Positions 53,535 to 62,478 are shown, numbered from the stretch's first letter. The stretch: DNA of 64,000 nt from Candidatus Melainabacteria bacterium (GCA_016699165.1 CP064963.1:186001-250000), one strand, 5' to 3'. Notes: generated from the letters alone by a model not told the origin. Numbers and translations are program-made.

Positions 53535-53577
53535 CAGGTATGGGAAAAATCAGCCATTTTCCATACCTGTTTTTTTA
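53535..53577 (+). terminator. Intrinsic terminator
   Basis: Stem CAGGTATGG-(G)-AAAA / TTTTCCATACCTG followed by T7, 43 bp after the 52814-53491 gene. Strong and well formed. Confidence 0.85.
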
Positions 53578-53638
53578 TGGCTCCAAGGCAAAAAACGGTG
53601 CTACGACTTATATGGAAACCAAATTGGAGGCTCAATCA

Positions 53639-54118
53639 ATGAGACGCACCAATATCATTTTGTCAGTAACAGTCTTACTATCGCTTACGCTAACACTTGC
53701 AAACGAAGCTTTGGGTGCTGAGAACAAAATAGATCAAGTTGAAGTGCGATTGCATCACATGGAAGAACAACTCGATAAAATGTACGATCCGACAGACTCT
53801 TTAAACTCACCTGTAAGCAGGCTTGAAAAGCCAGTTTCAGGAGTCAATGATCAACTCGATAAATTGAAAAATGATGTGAATGAACTGAAGCAAGTAGTCA
53901 ATGTCACGTCGATGTTGATTTTATGCGCCATTCTTGGTGTCGGTTTATTCGTTGCGGTTGGAATACCAATAGGTGTTGTAATCGCCTGGAGATACAGAGG
54001 TAAAATTTTGAACAAAGTAGATCAACTAACACCTGGTCATGACCCTGATCCTAATGTGATTGATTCAGGTTCCTCACACTCAAATACACCGGTCGGACCT
54101 GTAATTTCCACTCGGTAA
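53639..54118 (+). CDS. Exported/membrane coiled-coil protein
   Basis: 159 aa from ATG 53639, with TTGGAGG at 8 nt. In-frame starts upstream would overlap the preceding terminator and are rejected. Signal peptide VTVLLSLTLTLANEALG, a coiled coil (IDQVEVRLHHMEEQLDKMYD; VNDQLDKLKNDVNELKQVVN), then a transmembrane helix (MLILCAILGVGLFVAVGIPIGVVIAW) and a polar tail. No family recognised. Confidence 0.6.
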   Translation: MRRTNIILSVTVLLSLTLTLANEALGAENKIDQVEVRLHHMEEQLDKMYDPTDSLNSPVSRLEKPVSGVNDQLDKLKNDVNELKQVVNVTSMLILCAILGVGLFVAVGIPIGVVIAWRYRGKILNKVDQLTPGHDPDPNVIDSGSSHSNTPVGPVISTR

Positions 54119-54136
54119 TCCCACAATTCTCATAAG

Positions 54137-54166
54137 AAAAGGACCGATTGCAAAATCGGTCCTTTT
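54137..54166 (+). terminator. Intrinsic terminator
   Basis: Perfect 13-bp stem AAAAGGACCGATT / AATCGGTCCTTTT with a GCAA tetraloop, 18 bp after the 53639-54118 stop. The flanking A and T runs allow it to act in both directions. Confidence 0.85.
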
Positions 54167-54189
54167 AGTTTTGCCTGATTTGAAAAAAT

Positions 54190-54456
54190 CTAAGGAGCGG
54201 CTTTGGCACTGAATCTGCCGAAAAGCGACAGACAGAAAATCAAAAGCGCTGATCCTAGGATAGCTGGCAGAAGCGAAACGCCTGCCAAATCGGGTCCTAA
54301 AGAGCCCATCACCAAGCCACCTAACCAGGCTCCGATAATCCCGAAGATGATTGCTGTCAGCAATCCACCGGGCATGCTACCAGGAGCGAAGTAGTCGGCT
54401 ATCTTGGCACAAATAGCTGCCACCAGACAGTAAAGTAAAAAATGTAAGATAGTCAT
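54190..54456 (-). CDS. GlsB/YeaQ/YmgE-family small membrane protein
   Basis: 88 aa from ATG 54456, with GGGGAG about 8 nt upstream. Three hydrophobic helices with the family pattern: FLLYCLVAAICAKIADYFAPG, GGLLTAIIFGIIGAWLGGLV and LLPAILGSALLIFCLSLF. Known members are stress-associated inner-membrane proteins ('transglycosylase-associated'). Lies convergent to the coiled-coil gene. Confidence 0.8.
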   Translation of the reverse strand: MTILHFLLYCLVAAICAKIADYFAPGSMPGGLLTAIIFGIIGAWLGGLVMGSLGPDLAGVSLLPAILGSALLIFCLSLFGRFSAKAAP

Positions 54457-54518
54457 AACGTTCTCCCCGTTTAAAATTTCTTCCAATCTTTGGATAGCAC
54501 AACGTTGATTTTTAGATG

Positions 54519-55055
54519 CTATTTCAAGTGTTTCAATAATCCATATCCAAGTCCAACTGCCGCACCGGTAGCGGTTGTTTTGGTGACAGTAGAGCCACGT
54601 CTGCTACCTGCAGCACCAAGTCCAAGCCCAACCAATGCACCTGTAGCTGTGTTCTTAACTATTGGATGTCTTTTCATGGTTTTGCTTGAGCGTACAAGAC
54701 CCACGCCAGCTCCGGTTCCAGCTCCAATAGCAGCTCCGCGAACGACTCCTTGTCTTGTTACAAGTCCTGTGACAGCACCTGCTCCAGCCCCAACGCCAGC
54801 ACCGACAGTGGCAGCTTTCACTTTTGGATGACGCTCGAAATAAGTACGATTGTCTTTCTTCTCGACATAGACTTTTTTATAGATAACTTTTGGTCTTTGC
54901 TGGACACTTGTCACTTCTGATTTTATTGTTTTAGAAGTGTGGGTGCGATTGACGCTTCCATTTAGTGTGGTTGACTGCGCATATACAGCCGAATTAGAAA
55001 GAACAGTCATGCAAAGGGACAGTGCCCCTGCAAGAACTTTGCCAAACCCAAACAT
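54519..55055 (-). CDS. Exported glycine-zipper protein
   Basis: 178 aa from ATG 55055, which has GAGG ~10 nt upstream and starts directly before the signal peptide (KVLAGALSLCMTVLSNSAVYAQ). After a basic region (RPKVIYKKVYVEKKDNRTYFERHP) come two or three glycine-zipper stretches (AATVGAGVGAGAGAVTG; GAAIGAGTGAGVG; GALVGLGLGAAG; GAAVGLGYG) that could form membrane-embedded hairpins. The repeats and the duplicated (R/K)HPxVK motif indicate an internal duplication. Confidence 0.65.
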   Translation of the reverse strand: MFGFGKVLAGALSLCMTVLSNSAVYAQSTTLNGSVNRTHTSKTIKSEVTSVQQRPKVIYKKVYVEKKDNRTYFERHPKVKAATVGAGVGAGAGAVTGLVTRQGVVRGAAIGAGTGAGVGLVRSSKTMKRHPIVKNTATGALVGLGLGAAGSRRGSTVTKTTATGAAVGLGYGLLKHLK

Positions 55056-55159
55056 AAGATGATACCTCGGTGAAACCCCAGTTCTACTTAGCATGGAAAG
55101 ATCGCCATAATGCTAAAAGGCTCTTATAGCCTAAAGTTTGGCTTAATGAGGAGGGGTTT

Positions 55160-55378
55160 ATGGCATCGGTAAATAAGCGCAAGGTTAGTCTGGCAGATTA
55201 CAAAATCTTCGAGTGCACCAAATGTAAGTGCAGATTCCAGTTGACTGAAGGCGACGACAAGAAAAAGGTCTGTCCTTCGTGTGGCAACATCGATGCTGCA
55301 TTACTGCCTGCAATTTTCACCAAAAATGATAAACAGGTTGAAAACCTGTATAACGAAGGTGATTTTCACGGCGGCTAA
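55160..55378 (+). CDS. Small zinc-ribbon protein
   Basis: 72 aa with two CxxC knuckles: ECTKCKCRF (~residues 18-26) and VCPSCGNID (~38-46), a rubredoxin-like zinc ribbon. GAGGAGGGG lies a few bases before the ATG. No enzyme domain; probably a regulatory or adaptor protein. It lies 69 bp before the hybrid kinase gene on the same strand. Confidence 0.7.
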   Translation: MASVNKRKVSLADYKIFECTKCKCRFQLTEGDDKKKVCPSCGNIDAALLPAIFTKNDKQVENLYNEGDFHGG

Positions 55379-55447
55379 AAATCAATTCTAGTCACTCTAG
55401 TAATATGCTTATGATAAGATCGATTCGAGCTTACTAAGAGCACATAA

Positions 55448-56947
55448 ATGCGCGTTTTAATTATTGAAGACAGCCCAACCTTTTTGGATTTGCTTTGCGC
55501 GAGCATGAGTGAGCGTGGGCTTGAAGTGGAGCCAATTTCCAATCTGGCAATGGCTACTGAAATACTGCAAGTAAAAGAGTTTGATGCCATCTTGCTTGAT
55601 ATGCATCTGTCAGACTCGCAAGGTCTTGCCACTTATTTTTCAGTGCGTGCTCATGTGGGTGATAGACCAATTATCATCATGACGAGCATTAGCGAACAAG
55701 ACCAGGCGCTTGCCGCTTTAGACAATGGCGCTCAGGGTTATTTGATAAAAGGTGTCGCCAGTTACGAGGCTATTTATAAGCGCTTGCAGAGCGCTTGCGA
55801 GAAGCATGCACTTGGAAAAGCATTGCGTCGCTCTGAAAAGAGATTGCGCATTATTTTGGAAAACTCATACGATGCCTTTATTTCGCTTGATACCAAATGG
55901 CGTATCACCGACTGGAACAATCAAGCCGAATTGACATTTGGGTGGAAAAAGAAAGATGTGCTTGGAAAGGGACTTTCGACCATGGTCCGCAAACATTTTA
56001 GACGTCATTTTTCGATGATAATTGAGCGTCAATTTGAAGAGCAGATAAAAAATTTAGAGCGAGCCACACACGAACTTATCGGCGTGCATAAGGACGGACA
56101 TCAGTTTCCTATCGAGATTGGTATTTTCAAAATTCGCGAAGACGACAACTATATGTATTGTGCTTTCGCGCGTGACATTACGGAGCGCAAACGCATTAGC
56201 GAAACGCTTGAGCGATTAGTTTCTGATCGCACAGATCAGCTTGAGCAGAGTAACGAAGAATTGCGTCAATTTGCTAAGATTGCATCGCACGACTTGCAAG
56301 AGCCACTGCGGGCAGTGCAAGGTTTTGCTAATTTACTAAATGAAAATGCGCGAAATAAATTGGATAAAGACTCACAAGAATTTATCGATTTTATTTTGGA
56401 CGGCACACAACGAATGCAAACACTTATTCAAGCAGTGCTCACTCACTCGAACATAACAAGTGAAGAATCGAACAATCAAGCAACCAATTGCAACTTAGTA
56501 GTGCAAGACGTCCTTGCCAATGTTCGCATGTCTATTCAAGAAAGCGGAGCTTCGCTTGAAATTGATGAACTTCCAGAAGTAGCAGTAGAATATTCGCAAG
56601 CAGTGCAGTTATTCCAGAATTTAATTAGCAATGCACTTAAATATAGAAGCGACGAGCGCAACCCGCATATCGTGATAACAAGCGACAGAAGCGGAGACAT
56701 GTGGCTATTTTCTGTGCGTGACAATGGTATCGGATTTGATTCTAAGTATGCAGATCGAATTTTCGATATGTTTGCGCGGTTACATGGAAAAACTCAGTAT
56801 TCAGGCACGGGGATGGGACTTGCTATTTGCAAGCGAATTGTAACCTCCCATGGTGGCACGATATCGGTAGAATCGGCTCCAGGCGAAGGGTCAATCTTTC
56901 TCTTTACGTTACCGGCTGTAAAAGACAATGAGATTTTTGGGCACTAA
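55448..56947 (+). CDS. Hybrid sensor: REC-PAS-histidine kinase
   Basis: 499 aa, no membrane helix, so cytoplasmic. REC domain (~1-120) with LIIEDSPT and the phospho-acceptor in AILLDMHLSDSQG; PAS domain (~135-255; LDTKWRITDWNNQAELTFGW, FARDITERKRI); HisKA (ASHDLQEPLRAVQGFANLL, ~280-300); HATPase_c with N-box NLISNALKYRSDE, G1 VRDNGIGFD and G2 TGMGLAI. The HisKA sequence is of the phytochrome/light-kinase subgroup. The N-terminal REC implies regulation by another kinase. Followed by its probable partner regulator 68 bp later. Confidence 0.92.
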   Translation: MRVLIIEDSPTFLDLLCASMSERGLEVEPISNLAMATEILQVKEFDAILLDMHLSDSQGLATYFSVRAHVGDRPIIIMTSISEQDQALAALDNGAQGYLIKGVASYEAIYKRLQSACEKHALGKALRRSEKRLRIILENSYDAFISLDTKWRITDWNNQAELTFGWKKKDVLGKGLSTMVRKHFRRHFSMIIERQFEEQIKNLERATHELIGVHKDGHQFPIEIGIFKIREDDNYMYCAFARDITERKRISETLERLVSDRTDQLEQSNEELRQFAKIASHDLQEPLRAVQGFANLLNENARNKLDKDSQEFIDFILDGTQRMQTLIQAVLTHSNITSEESNNQATNCNLVVQDVLANVRMSIQESGASLEIDELPEVAVEYSQAVQLFQNLISNALKYRSDERNPHIVITSDRSGDMWLFSVRDNGIGFDSKYADRIFDMFARLHGKTQYSGTGMGLAICKRIVTSHGGTISVESAPGEGSIFLFTLPAVKDNEIFGH

Positions 56948-57015
56948 ATCAATAATTTGTTGTCAAGTTTGAGATAATTGCGAAGAATTAGTTTGGATGT
57001 AAGTAGGTATCAGTA

Positions 57016-57822
57016 ATGACCGATTTAATCAATATTTTGCTGGTTGAAGACACGCCATCAGATATCCGTCTGACGCAAGAGGCGCTCAAGCGCTCTGGGC
57101 TCGACTATGAGCTTGCCGTTACTAATGACGGTGAAGAAGCAATGGAGTATCTAGCGAAGTCCAAAACGGGCGCTAATAAGCGACCAGATATCATTTTGCT
57201 CGACTTGAATATGCCCAAGAAAAATGGCCATGAAGTCTTGCAAGAAATCCAGGCTGATTCAGATGTAAGTACAATCCCGGTCATATTGCTTACCGTATCT
57301 AAACGCGATGAAGACGTTATGGAAGCTTTGAAACTTAAGATGAATTATTACATCGCAAAACCTGTGTCTGCTCAGAATCTCACTTCTATCGTCAAATCGA
57401 TTTATGAATTGAAAGAAGGCAAAACCCAGACATCACAAGCTGATGCTGATGTGCATGTGCGCGTGGTGTTAGCTGGAAATCCTCATACTACTTCTTCAGT
57501 ACTTACAAGATTGGCTGAAGATGAGAATCCTCGTGTTCGTCGCCGTCTGGCTGAAAATCCAAACTGCCCACCCAGCATTATGCTCAAATTGGCTGGTGAT
57601 GCACATCCCGATGTGAGACTGGGACTTGCTGAAAATGAAAATCTGCCTGAAGATATTTTGGCTAAATTAGCAAAGGACCCAAGCGATGACGTTCGCATGG
57701 GGCTTTCAGAAAATCGCAAGTTGTCTTTGAAGATACTAAAAAGCCTTGCCGACGACGAGAATATTTTCGTGGCCACCAAGGCTAATGAGACTTTATCTGC
57801 ACTTGCAGGAAGTAAGGACTAA
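57016..57822 (+). CDS. Response regulator fused to LRV-type repeats
   Basis: 268 aa. The REC domain (~1-135) is of the Rcp1 type: ILLVEDTPSDIRLTQEAL, phospho-acceptor in IILLDLNMPKKNG, LLTVSKRDED, and IAKPVSAQNL. The C-terminal ~120 residues contain four leucine-rich-repeat-variant units of ~24 residues (VLAGNPHTTSSVLTRLAEDE; RLAENPNCPPSIMLKLAGDA; GLAENENLPEDILAKLAKDP; GLSENRKLSLKILKSLADDE). No DNA-binding output, so it likely works by protein-protein contacts. Probably receives phosphate from the preceding kinase. Confidence 0.88.
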   Translation: MTDLINILLVEDTPSDIRLTQEALKRSGLDYELAVTNDGEEAMEYLAKSKTGANKRPDIILLDLNMPKKNGHEVLQEIQADSDVSTIPVILLTVSKRDEDVMEALKLKMNYYIAKPVSAQNLTSIVKSIYELKEGKTQTSQADADVHVRVVLAGNPHTTSSVLTRLAEDENPRVRRRLAENPNCPPSIMLKLAGDAHPDVRLGLAENENLPEDILAKLAKDPSDDVRMGLSENRKLSLKILKSLADDENIFVATKANETLSALAGSKD

Positions 57823-57846
57823 CTAACTGAATCAATTAGTTAGTCC
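57816..57846. terminator. Hairpin between convergent genes
   Basis: Perfect 11-bp stem GGACTAACTAA / TTAGTTAGTCC, loop of 9 nt, beginning within the stop region of the response regulator gene. It is followed by CGTTTCGCTT, a weak U-run, and is the only terminator-like structure before the convergent gene at 57864. Confidence 0.5.
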
Positions 57847-57863
57847 TCGTTTCGCTTAAGTGC

Positions 57864-58901
57864 TTATCTAACTTGTCTGTCGTACAACTCTTTGTTGATT
57901 TTTCTTGAGAGTTGGTCGAGTTCATTCAAGATGCGTCTTTGTTCTTCCCAGGTGAGGCGTCCGCCAGAGCTTGTCATTTGTGCATTCAAGCTGTTGATTT
58001 TAGCTTCATCAGCAAGCAAGCGATCTGCTTCTGCTCTGGTTAGTTGACCTGAAGCAATACCTGCATTGATACGTTGAGCAAGCAAAGTCTGTTGAGTGTT
58101 GATTTGAGCATGAGTATTACCTCTGCCGCCTCTTCCTCTTCTGCCGCCCCAGTTACCGCCCCAGTTACCGCCCCAGCTAGGACGATTGGTTGCGTCGGTC
58201 ACTGCTGTTTTGAGCGAGACCAATCTGTTTGCCAAGACATCAGTTTCTTCTGAAGACAAACGATTGTCGCGAAGAGCTGTTGTTTCTTGCAAATTGACTG
58301 CGTTTAGTTCATTGCGGAAATTGGTTGATTCAACCTGGTTCAATTTACCGCTGTATACGCCGGTTGAAATTAGTGATCCAATTTCGGCTTGTAAAGTGTC
58401 GATTCGCGCACGACGCTCAGCCTGATTGGCAGATCTTTTACCATGACCATAACGTTTGAACCATTGACCACTATCTCCGGTGGCGCCACCAATCACAGAA
58501 GTGTTGGCTGCAACGTTTGTAAGATAAGCGTTTAATTTACGCGATGCTGCGTCATATTGATCGATAAGATTTTGTGTTTCATATCTAGTCAGATTAGCGT
58601 CAGAAGAAAAACTCGAATCATCCATCGTAATCTTATTTAAGTCGTTTCTTAAATCTGCTGCTTCATCAGATGTTAGCTGACCAGATGCAATGCCTGAGGT
58701 AATATCTGTTTCGAGTTGTGTTCTCTTGGCATTTAAATTGGTGCGAATGAAGTTTTGGCTGAATGAACTGGTAGCACCAGTATTTCCGCCTGTGAACGAG
58801 CGAACCAGCGAGTCGAAATCAATCGCAAATGCTGGACTTGGAGTTGTCATGGCAATGACTATGCCAGGAATCAAAAAACTCCACGATTTTTTGGTTTTCA
58901 T
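57864..58901 (-). CDS. Exported protein with internal helical repeats
   Basis: 345 aa, signal peptide SFLIPGIVIAMTTPSPAFA. At least three repeats of a ~35-residue unit with pattern I..GI.SGQLT..EA..L...L..I: residues ~60-90 (ITSGIASGQLTSDEAADLRN), ~185-220 (LISTGVYSGKLNQVESTNFR) and ~290-320 (INAGIASGQLTRAEADRLLA). A Gly/Trp/Arg-rich linker (WGGNWGGNWGGRRGRGGRGN) lies between the second and third. No named family; possibly a calcium- or surface-binding exported protein. Confidence 0.6.
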   Translation of the reverse strand: MKTKKSWSFLIPGIVIAMTTPSPAFAIDFDSLVRSFTGGNTGATSSFSQNFIRTNLNAKRTQLETDITSGIASGQLTSDEAADLRNDLNKITMDDSSFSSDANLTRYETQNLIDQYDAASRKLNAYLTNVAANTSVIGGATGDSGQWFKRYGHGKRSANQAERRARIDTLQAEIGSLISTGVYSGKLNQVESTNFRNELNAVNLQETTALRDNRLSSEETDVLANRLVSLKTAVTDATNRPSWGGNWGGNWGGRRGRGGRGNTHAQINTQQTLLAQRINAGIASGQLTRAEADRLLADEAKINSLNAQMTSSGGRLTWEEQRRILNELDQLSRKINKELYDRQVR

Positions 58902-59070
58902 CTTATATTCCTCTTTTATTAACTTGGACGCCTACGCCCTGACGCTAAAATTGTTTTACCGACTGTTCTTAAGACACCGGCGGTCAAAAGTTTGTTCCTG
59001 CCCCGGGCCTATCGGCAATTTATAGCGCAATTTATAGTGTACTTACTTAACTAATAAGATTAAATTAGCG

Positions 59071-60015
59071 GTGAAAGATCCATTGATCATATGCAACCTC
59101 TTGGTTAGCGAGTTTGTAGTACTCGTTCTTCTCGTTTCATTCATAACATTCACCTTCGCAAGTGCGCTTGTCATCAGCTTTCGTGGCGCGTTTAAAAAAT
59201 CAAAAATTTCTCCGGTCGGATGGCTGATCGTTTTAGCGTCATTAATTGGACTGGTCTGTTTGTACTATGGTTTTTTTGTCGAGCCATATCAATTGGAAGT
59301 GACAAATACGGTGATTCACAGCTCGAAACTTGCTCGCGGTAAGCATTTTCGAATAGTGCACATTTCAGATACACATTGCGATGATAGAGTGGGTCCTGAA
59401 GTTAAACTTCCCTCTTTGATACCGCCATTGAAACCAGACATAATTGTTTTTACTGGTGATGCCATCAACACTTCTAAAGCACTTAAACGATTTAGATCAG
59501 TACTTGCAGAGTTGAGCAAAATCGCCCCTGTGTATGTAGTCAAAGGCAATCATGACTCGCGCTGTTACCCAGACGCCAATTTATTTACACGCTCTGGAAA
59601 CAATGTTCAAGAATTAGAGAGCACTACCCAGAGTATCAAAATAAATGGAGTTGATGCCACCATCGCTGGTGTGCCAATTGATTCTGAAGCGAATATCCCT
59701 CACTTGATTTCTGTGTTGCCAAAAGAAACGTATAATATGTTTTTGTTTCATTATCCAAGTATTGCTGACCAGCTAGCTAAAGCTGATGTCGACTTATTTA
59801 TGTGCGGACATACGCACGGCGGACAAGTGCGCTTGCCCTTTTATGGAGCGATTATCACACGCTCACTTACGGGCAAAAAATATGAAGCGGGTCACTATAA
59901 AGTTAGTAAAATGGATATGAATGTCAATCGTGGAATCGGCATGGTAGGCGGAAGCGCACCGAAAATCCGGTTTATGTGTAAACCGGAAATTTCAGTGCTT
60001 GACGTTCGAGAGTAG
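59071..60015 (+). CDS. Membrane-anchored metallophosphoesterase
   Basis: 314 aa from GTG 59071. Two N-terminal membrane helices (VVLVLLVSFITFTFASALVISF and GWLIVLASLIGLVCLYYGFFV) precede a calcineurin-type phosphoesterase domain: VHISDTHCDD (~residues 97-106), VFTGDAIN, VKGNHDSR, LFHYPS and MCGHTHGGQVRLP. All metal ligands are present. YaeI-like enzymes with this layout act on phospholipid or UDP-sugar substrates; the substrate here is unknown. Confidence 0.85.
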   Translation: MKDPLIICNLLVSEFVVLVLLVSFITFTFASALVISFRGAFKKSKISPVGWLIVLASLIGLVCLYYGFFVEPYQLEVTNTVIHSSKLARGKHFRIVHISDTHCDDRVGPEVKLPSLIPPLKPDIIVFTGDAINTSKALKRFRSVLAELSKIAPVYVVKGNHDSRCYPDANLFTRSGNNVQELESTTQSIKINGVDATIAGVPIDSEANIPHLISVLPKETYNMFLFHYPSIADQLAKADVDLFMCGHTHGGQVRLPFYGAIITRSLTGKKYEAGHYKVSKMDMNVNRGIGMVGGSAPKIRFMCKPEISVLDVRE

Positions 60016-60028
60016 CTATCTAGATAAT

Positions 60029-60382
60029 CTAGTTTTTCTCAAATTTGCTTTTTGCTTCACTACAGCCATCTTTCATTTCGCCCACGGCATGACTTAAGTC
60101 TTCTATAGCTGTATCTAGATGGGATTTGAAGTCTTTCCAGGCTTCCTGTCCTTGTTTTTTCAATTCGTCGAATTTGCACGAAGCCTCTTCGCGTTTTTTC
60201 TTCAACTCTTCGAATTTGACTGAAGCTTTCTCTTTTAGGTCTTCGGCTTTGCAAGCCATTTCATCGATTTTGCTACCTAAATCGGCTAATTTCTTTTCCA
60301 TATTACCTTCGTATTCTTTGCGGTCTTCAATAGGCATTGGAAGATTCAAATCGCCACTTGGGCCATAATTACTTTCTTGCAT
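60029..60382 (-). CDS. Small acidic coiled-coil protein
   Basis: 117 aa, charged helical repeats (FEELKKKREEASCKFDELKKQGQEAWKDFKSHLD) without signal peptide. Resembles late-embryogenesis-abundant or YtxH-type helical proteins only in composition. No family recognised. Separate from its neighbours by about 50 bp on each side. Confidence 0.5.
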   Translation of the reverse strand: MQESNYGPSGDLNLPMPIEDRKEYEGNMEKKLADLGSKIDEMACKAEDLKEKASVKFEELKKKREEASCKFDELKKQGQEAWKDFKSHLDTAIEDLSHAVGEMKDGCSEAKSKFEKN

Positions 60383-60432
60383 AACAGTATCCTTTTAAAC
60401 AGTACAGTCTCTGTTTAATCCATAGCGCAGGC

Positions 60433-60966
60433 CTACTGAATCAGGGCGCTGTTTTGGGCGTCGGCTATTTTCTTGAGCTCTTGTGGCAGGGCAAAATAAA
60501 TAGCTTGCACCCGCTCAATTCCAAGCACGCTAATTACAGTCATGCCGTCTGGGCCGCCCGAAAACAGAAAAAATCCCGCTCCATATTTTTGTCTGTGAGT
60601 AATACGTGTTATTTCTTCAAATCGTAATTGCTTTTCTATCTTTTTGCCTTTTAGCTTTATAACGCGACTATTCGTTATGCAGTAATAGACGTCGCGGTCT
60701 GTGTAAGCATCAATTAAAGACAATAAAAATAATATGACCATATAAATGCCGAATGATATTTCAAGAAGGAGCATCGGTATTTGATATTTGAAATAAGCAT
60801 AGATCGCGGCCAATACAAAAAACACCCAGGTGATATTGAATAAAATTCGATAACAATGCCAGATTGAATGTCCTAGATTAGGCGCGCCTTGAAAAATAAT
60901 TGATTCACTGGGCTCAAGTGTAATCGCTTTTAGCGAAGTAGAATCAATACCAGTTGGTTTCGTCAT
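60433..60966 (-). CDS. Membrane protein with bacterial PH-like domain
   Basis: 177 aa. Two helices near the N-terminus (LFNITWVFFVLAAIYAYF; MLLLEISFGIYMVILFLLSLI) are followed by a bPH2/DUF304-type domain: YYCITNSRVIKLKGKKIEKQLRFEEITRIT, a typical pattern of 'bacterial PH' proteins. Lies 9 bp after the next upstream gene (60975-61646) in the same direction. Confidence 0.75.
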   Translation of the reverse strand: MTKPTGIDSTSLKAITLEPSESIIFQGAPNLGHSIWHCYRILFNITWVFFVLAAIYAYFKYQIPMLLLEISFGIYMVILFLLSLIDAYTDRDVYYCITNSRVIKLKGKKIEKQLRFEEITRITHRQKYGAGFFLFSGGPDGMTVISVLGIERVQAIYFALPQELKKIADAQNSALIQ

Positions 60967-60974
60967 CGCTTGGA

Positions 60975-61646
60975 TTATTTAGTGTTCTTTAGTAACGACC
61001 CACGACCACCATTTTTCATTTCGCCTTTTAAGCTTGTTGAGCTGCTATTAGAGCCGGCACCACTGGCATTGATTTTTTCATATTCTTTATATTTCGATGG
61101 GACCGAATTATTTTGTACCTTTGGTGAGCCGGCTCTATTCAGTAATTCGCGTTTTCCACTTTTGGGTGTAAGTGCACTTGGTTTGCCTTGCGGCGCTTGC
61201 ATGCTTGAATGAATACCGGTACTTGTGCCAGACGGAAGATTGCCAGAAGGTGCTCGCAGTGAATTCATATTAGATTCAGTGCCACCAGGCGCGAGTAGTC
61301 GCTTATCATTTGTAGGTCTAAGCTTGATGATGGGAGAACCTCCCATGCCATTGCTACCACCATTGATACCAAAATCTCCACCTTGCTGATTTTGAATGGG
61401 CGGAATTTCAATTTGATATGTTGGGCCCTGGTCTTTTGGTTTTCTGAAATCTTTAACCTCGGGCGTGTCATCGATAATTTGAATCTGGCCTTTGTATTGA
61501 CGCCATTCTGGTTTTTGCAATTCGCCAGGTTTGTATTTGTAAAAGCCGCCATTTGAATTAGCGTGTTGAGCGCAAGCTGGCAGAGCGATGTTTAAGACGC
61601 TCAAAGCGCCTAAAAGCGACATAACTAGAGTCGGCAATTTTTTCAT
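60975..61646 (-). CDS. Exported Gly/Ser/Pro-rich hypothetical protein
   Basis: 223 aa with signal peptide (LVMSLLGALSVLNIALPACAQ). The rest is polar and low-complexity with Gly/Ser/Asn stretches and no recognised domain. It precedes the PH-domain gene by 9 bp, which suggests one transcript. Confidence 0.5.
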   Translation of the reverse strand: MKKLPTLVMSLLGALSVLNIALPACAQHANSNGGFYKYKPGELQKPEWRQYKGQIQIIDDTPEVKDFRKPKDQGPTYQIEIPPIQNQQGGDFGINGGSNGMGGSPIIKLRPTNDKRLLAPGGTESNMNSLRAPSGNLPSGTSTGIHSSMQAPQGKPSALTPKSGKRELLNRAGSPKVQNNSVPSKYKEYEKINASGAGSNSSSTSLKGEMKNGGRGSLLKNTK

Positions 61647-61780
61647 CGAAACACCTCAGCAAAGACGAGTTTGTCGCCTGTCTATATCTTCGGTCTTTAA
61701 TCCCCGTTTGAGCATGAGGAAAACCCTAGATCTTTTATCTAAAATGCTTAAAGTTCAAATAAAATGGGTGTTGATTCATT

Positions 61781-62476
61781 ATGAAAATCGACAGGCTAAA
61801 CGGTTACACGCTGGTAGCCAAAACCAATTTTCCACTCTTTTCGTTTATCTGTTTATTCGTGATAATCGCTTGCGGCGTGGCTTTCTTTAGTGCTCATGAT
61901 ATTGAACAAAAAACAATTTGTGCCGCCGGGATGGTCATCTCTACGCTAGTTGCATTTGTTGTCACTCGCAGAAGCGAAACAACTTTTGACTCAAGAAAAA
62001 AAGAAATTACTGTGGCAAGTGGCTGTCTTTCGCTGAAAAAAATGGAAACCATTGCATTTTCAGAGATTAAAGGGGTCAAAATCGAGCGCTCAAGTATTGG
62101 TGGCGACTCTTTTGGACGTATTGTTTTAGTGATGGATCACACAGTGGTGCCCTTGAGTCCCAATCTTCATCGTGTCACTGCCAGACTTGAAAAAGACGCC
62201 AAACAGTTAATTAGATTTATTGACTGTCCCGATTCGGATAGTACATACGAACCCAAAAGCGCTCCCAAGAAAAATACCGGGTCTTTTAAGGCGCCACTTA
62301 GAGTTACCCAGACGTTTAATATCGACGAAATTAGTCCTGAAGTAATTGATTTAATTCGCAAAAAACGCTCTATTGAAGCGATAAAAGTGATGCGCAACAC
62401 AACTGGTCTTGGACTGAAAGAGTCCAAAGACGTAGTGGATGAAATTCAAAGACGAATGAGAAGCAGCGAAGATTAA
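61781..62476 (+). CDS. Membrane protein with ribosomal L7/L12-type C-terminal domain
   Basis: 231 aa. One or two membrane helices near the N-terminus (LFSFICLFVIIACGVAFF; TICAAGMVISTLVAFVV) followed by a PH-like beta region (FDSRKKEITVASGCLSLKKMETI). The C-terminal ~50 residues (VIDLIRKKRSIEAIKVMRNTTGLGLKESKDVVDEI) match the C-terminal domain of ribosomal protein L7/L12. Isolated copies of that domain occur in uncharacterised bacterial membrane proteins. Function is unknown. Confidence 0.7.
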   Translation: MKIDRLNGYTLVAKTNFPLFSFICLFVIIACGVAFFSAHDIEQKTICAAGMVISTLVAFVVTRRSETTFDSRKKEITVASGCLSLKKMETIAFSEIKGVKIERSSIGGDSFGRIVLVMDHTVVPLSPNLHRVTARLEKDAKQLIRFIDCPDSDSTYEPKSAPKKNTGSFKAPLRVTQTFNIDEISPEVIDLIRKKRSIEAIKVMRNTTGLGLKESKDVVDEIQRRMRSSED

Positions 62477-62478
62477 AA

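Noticed and set aside
53540..53638. N-terminal extension of the 53639-54118 protein
   Set aside because: The extra codons run through the preceding terminator hairpin, and a good RBS stands directly before ATG 53639.
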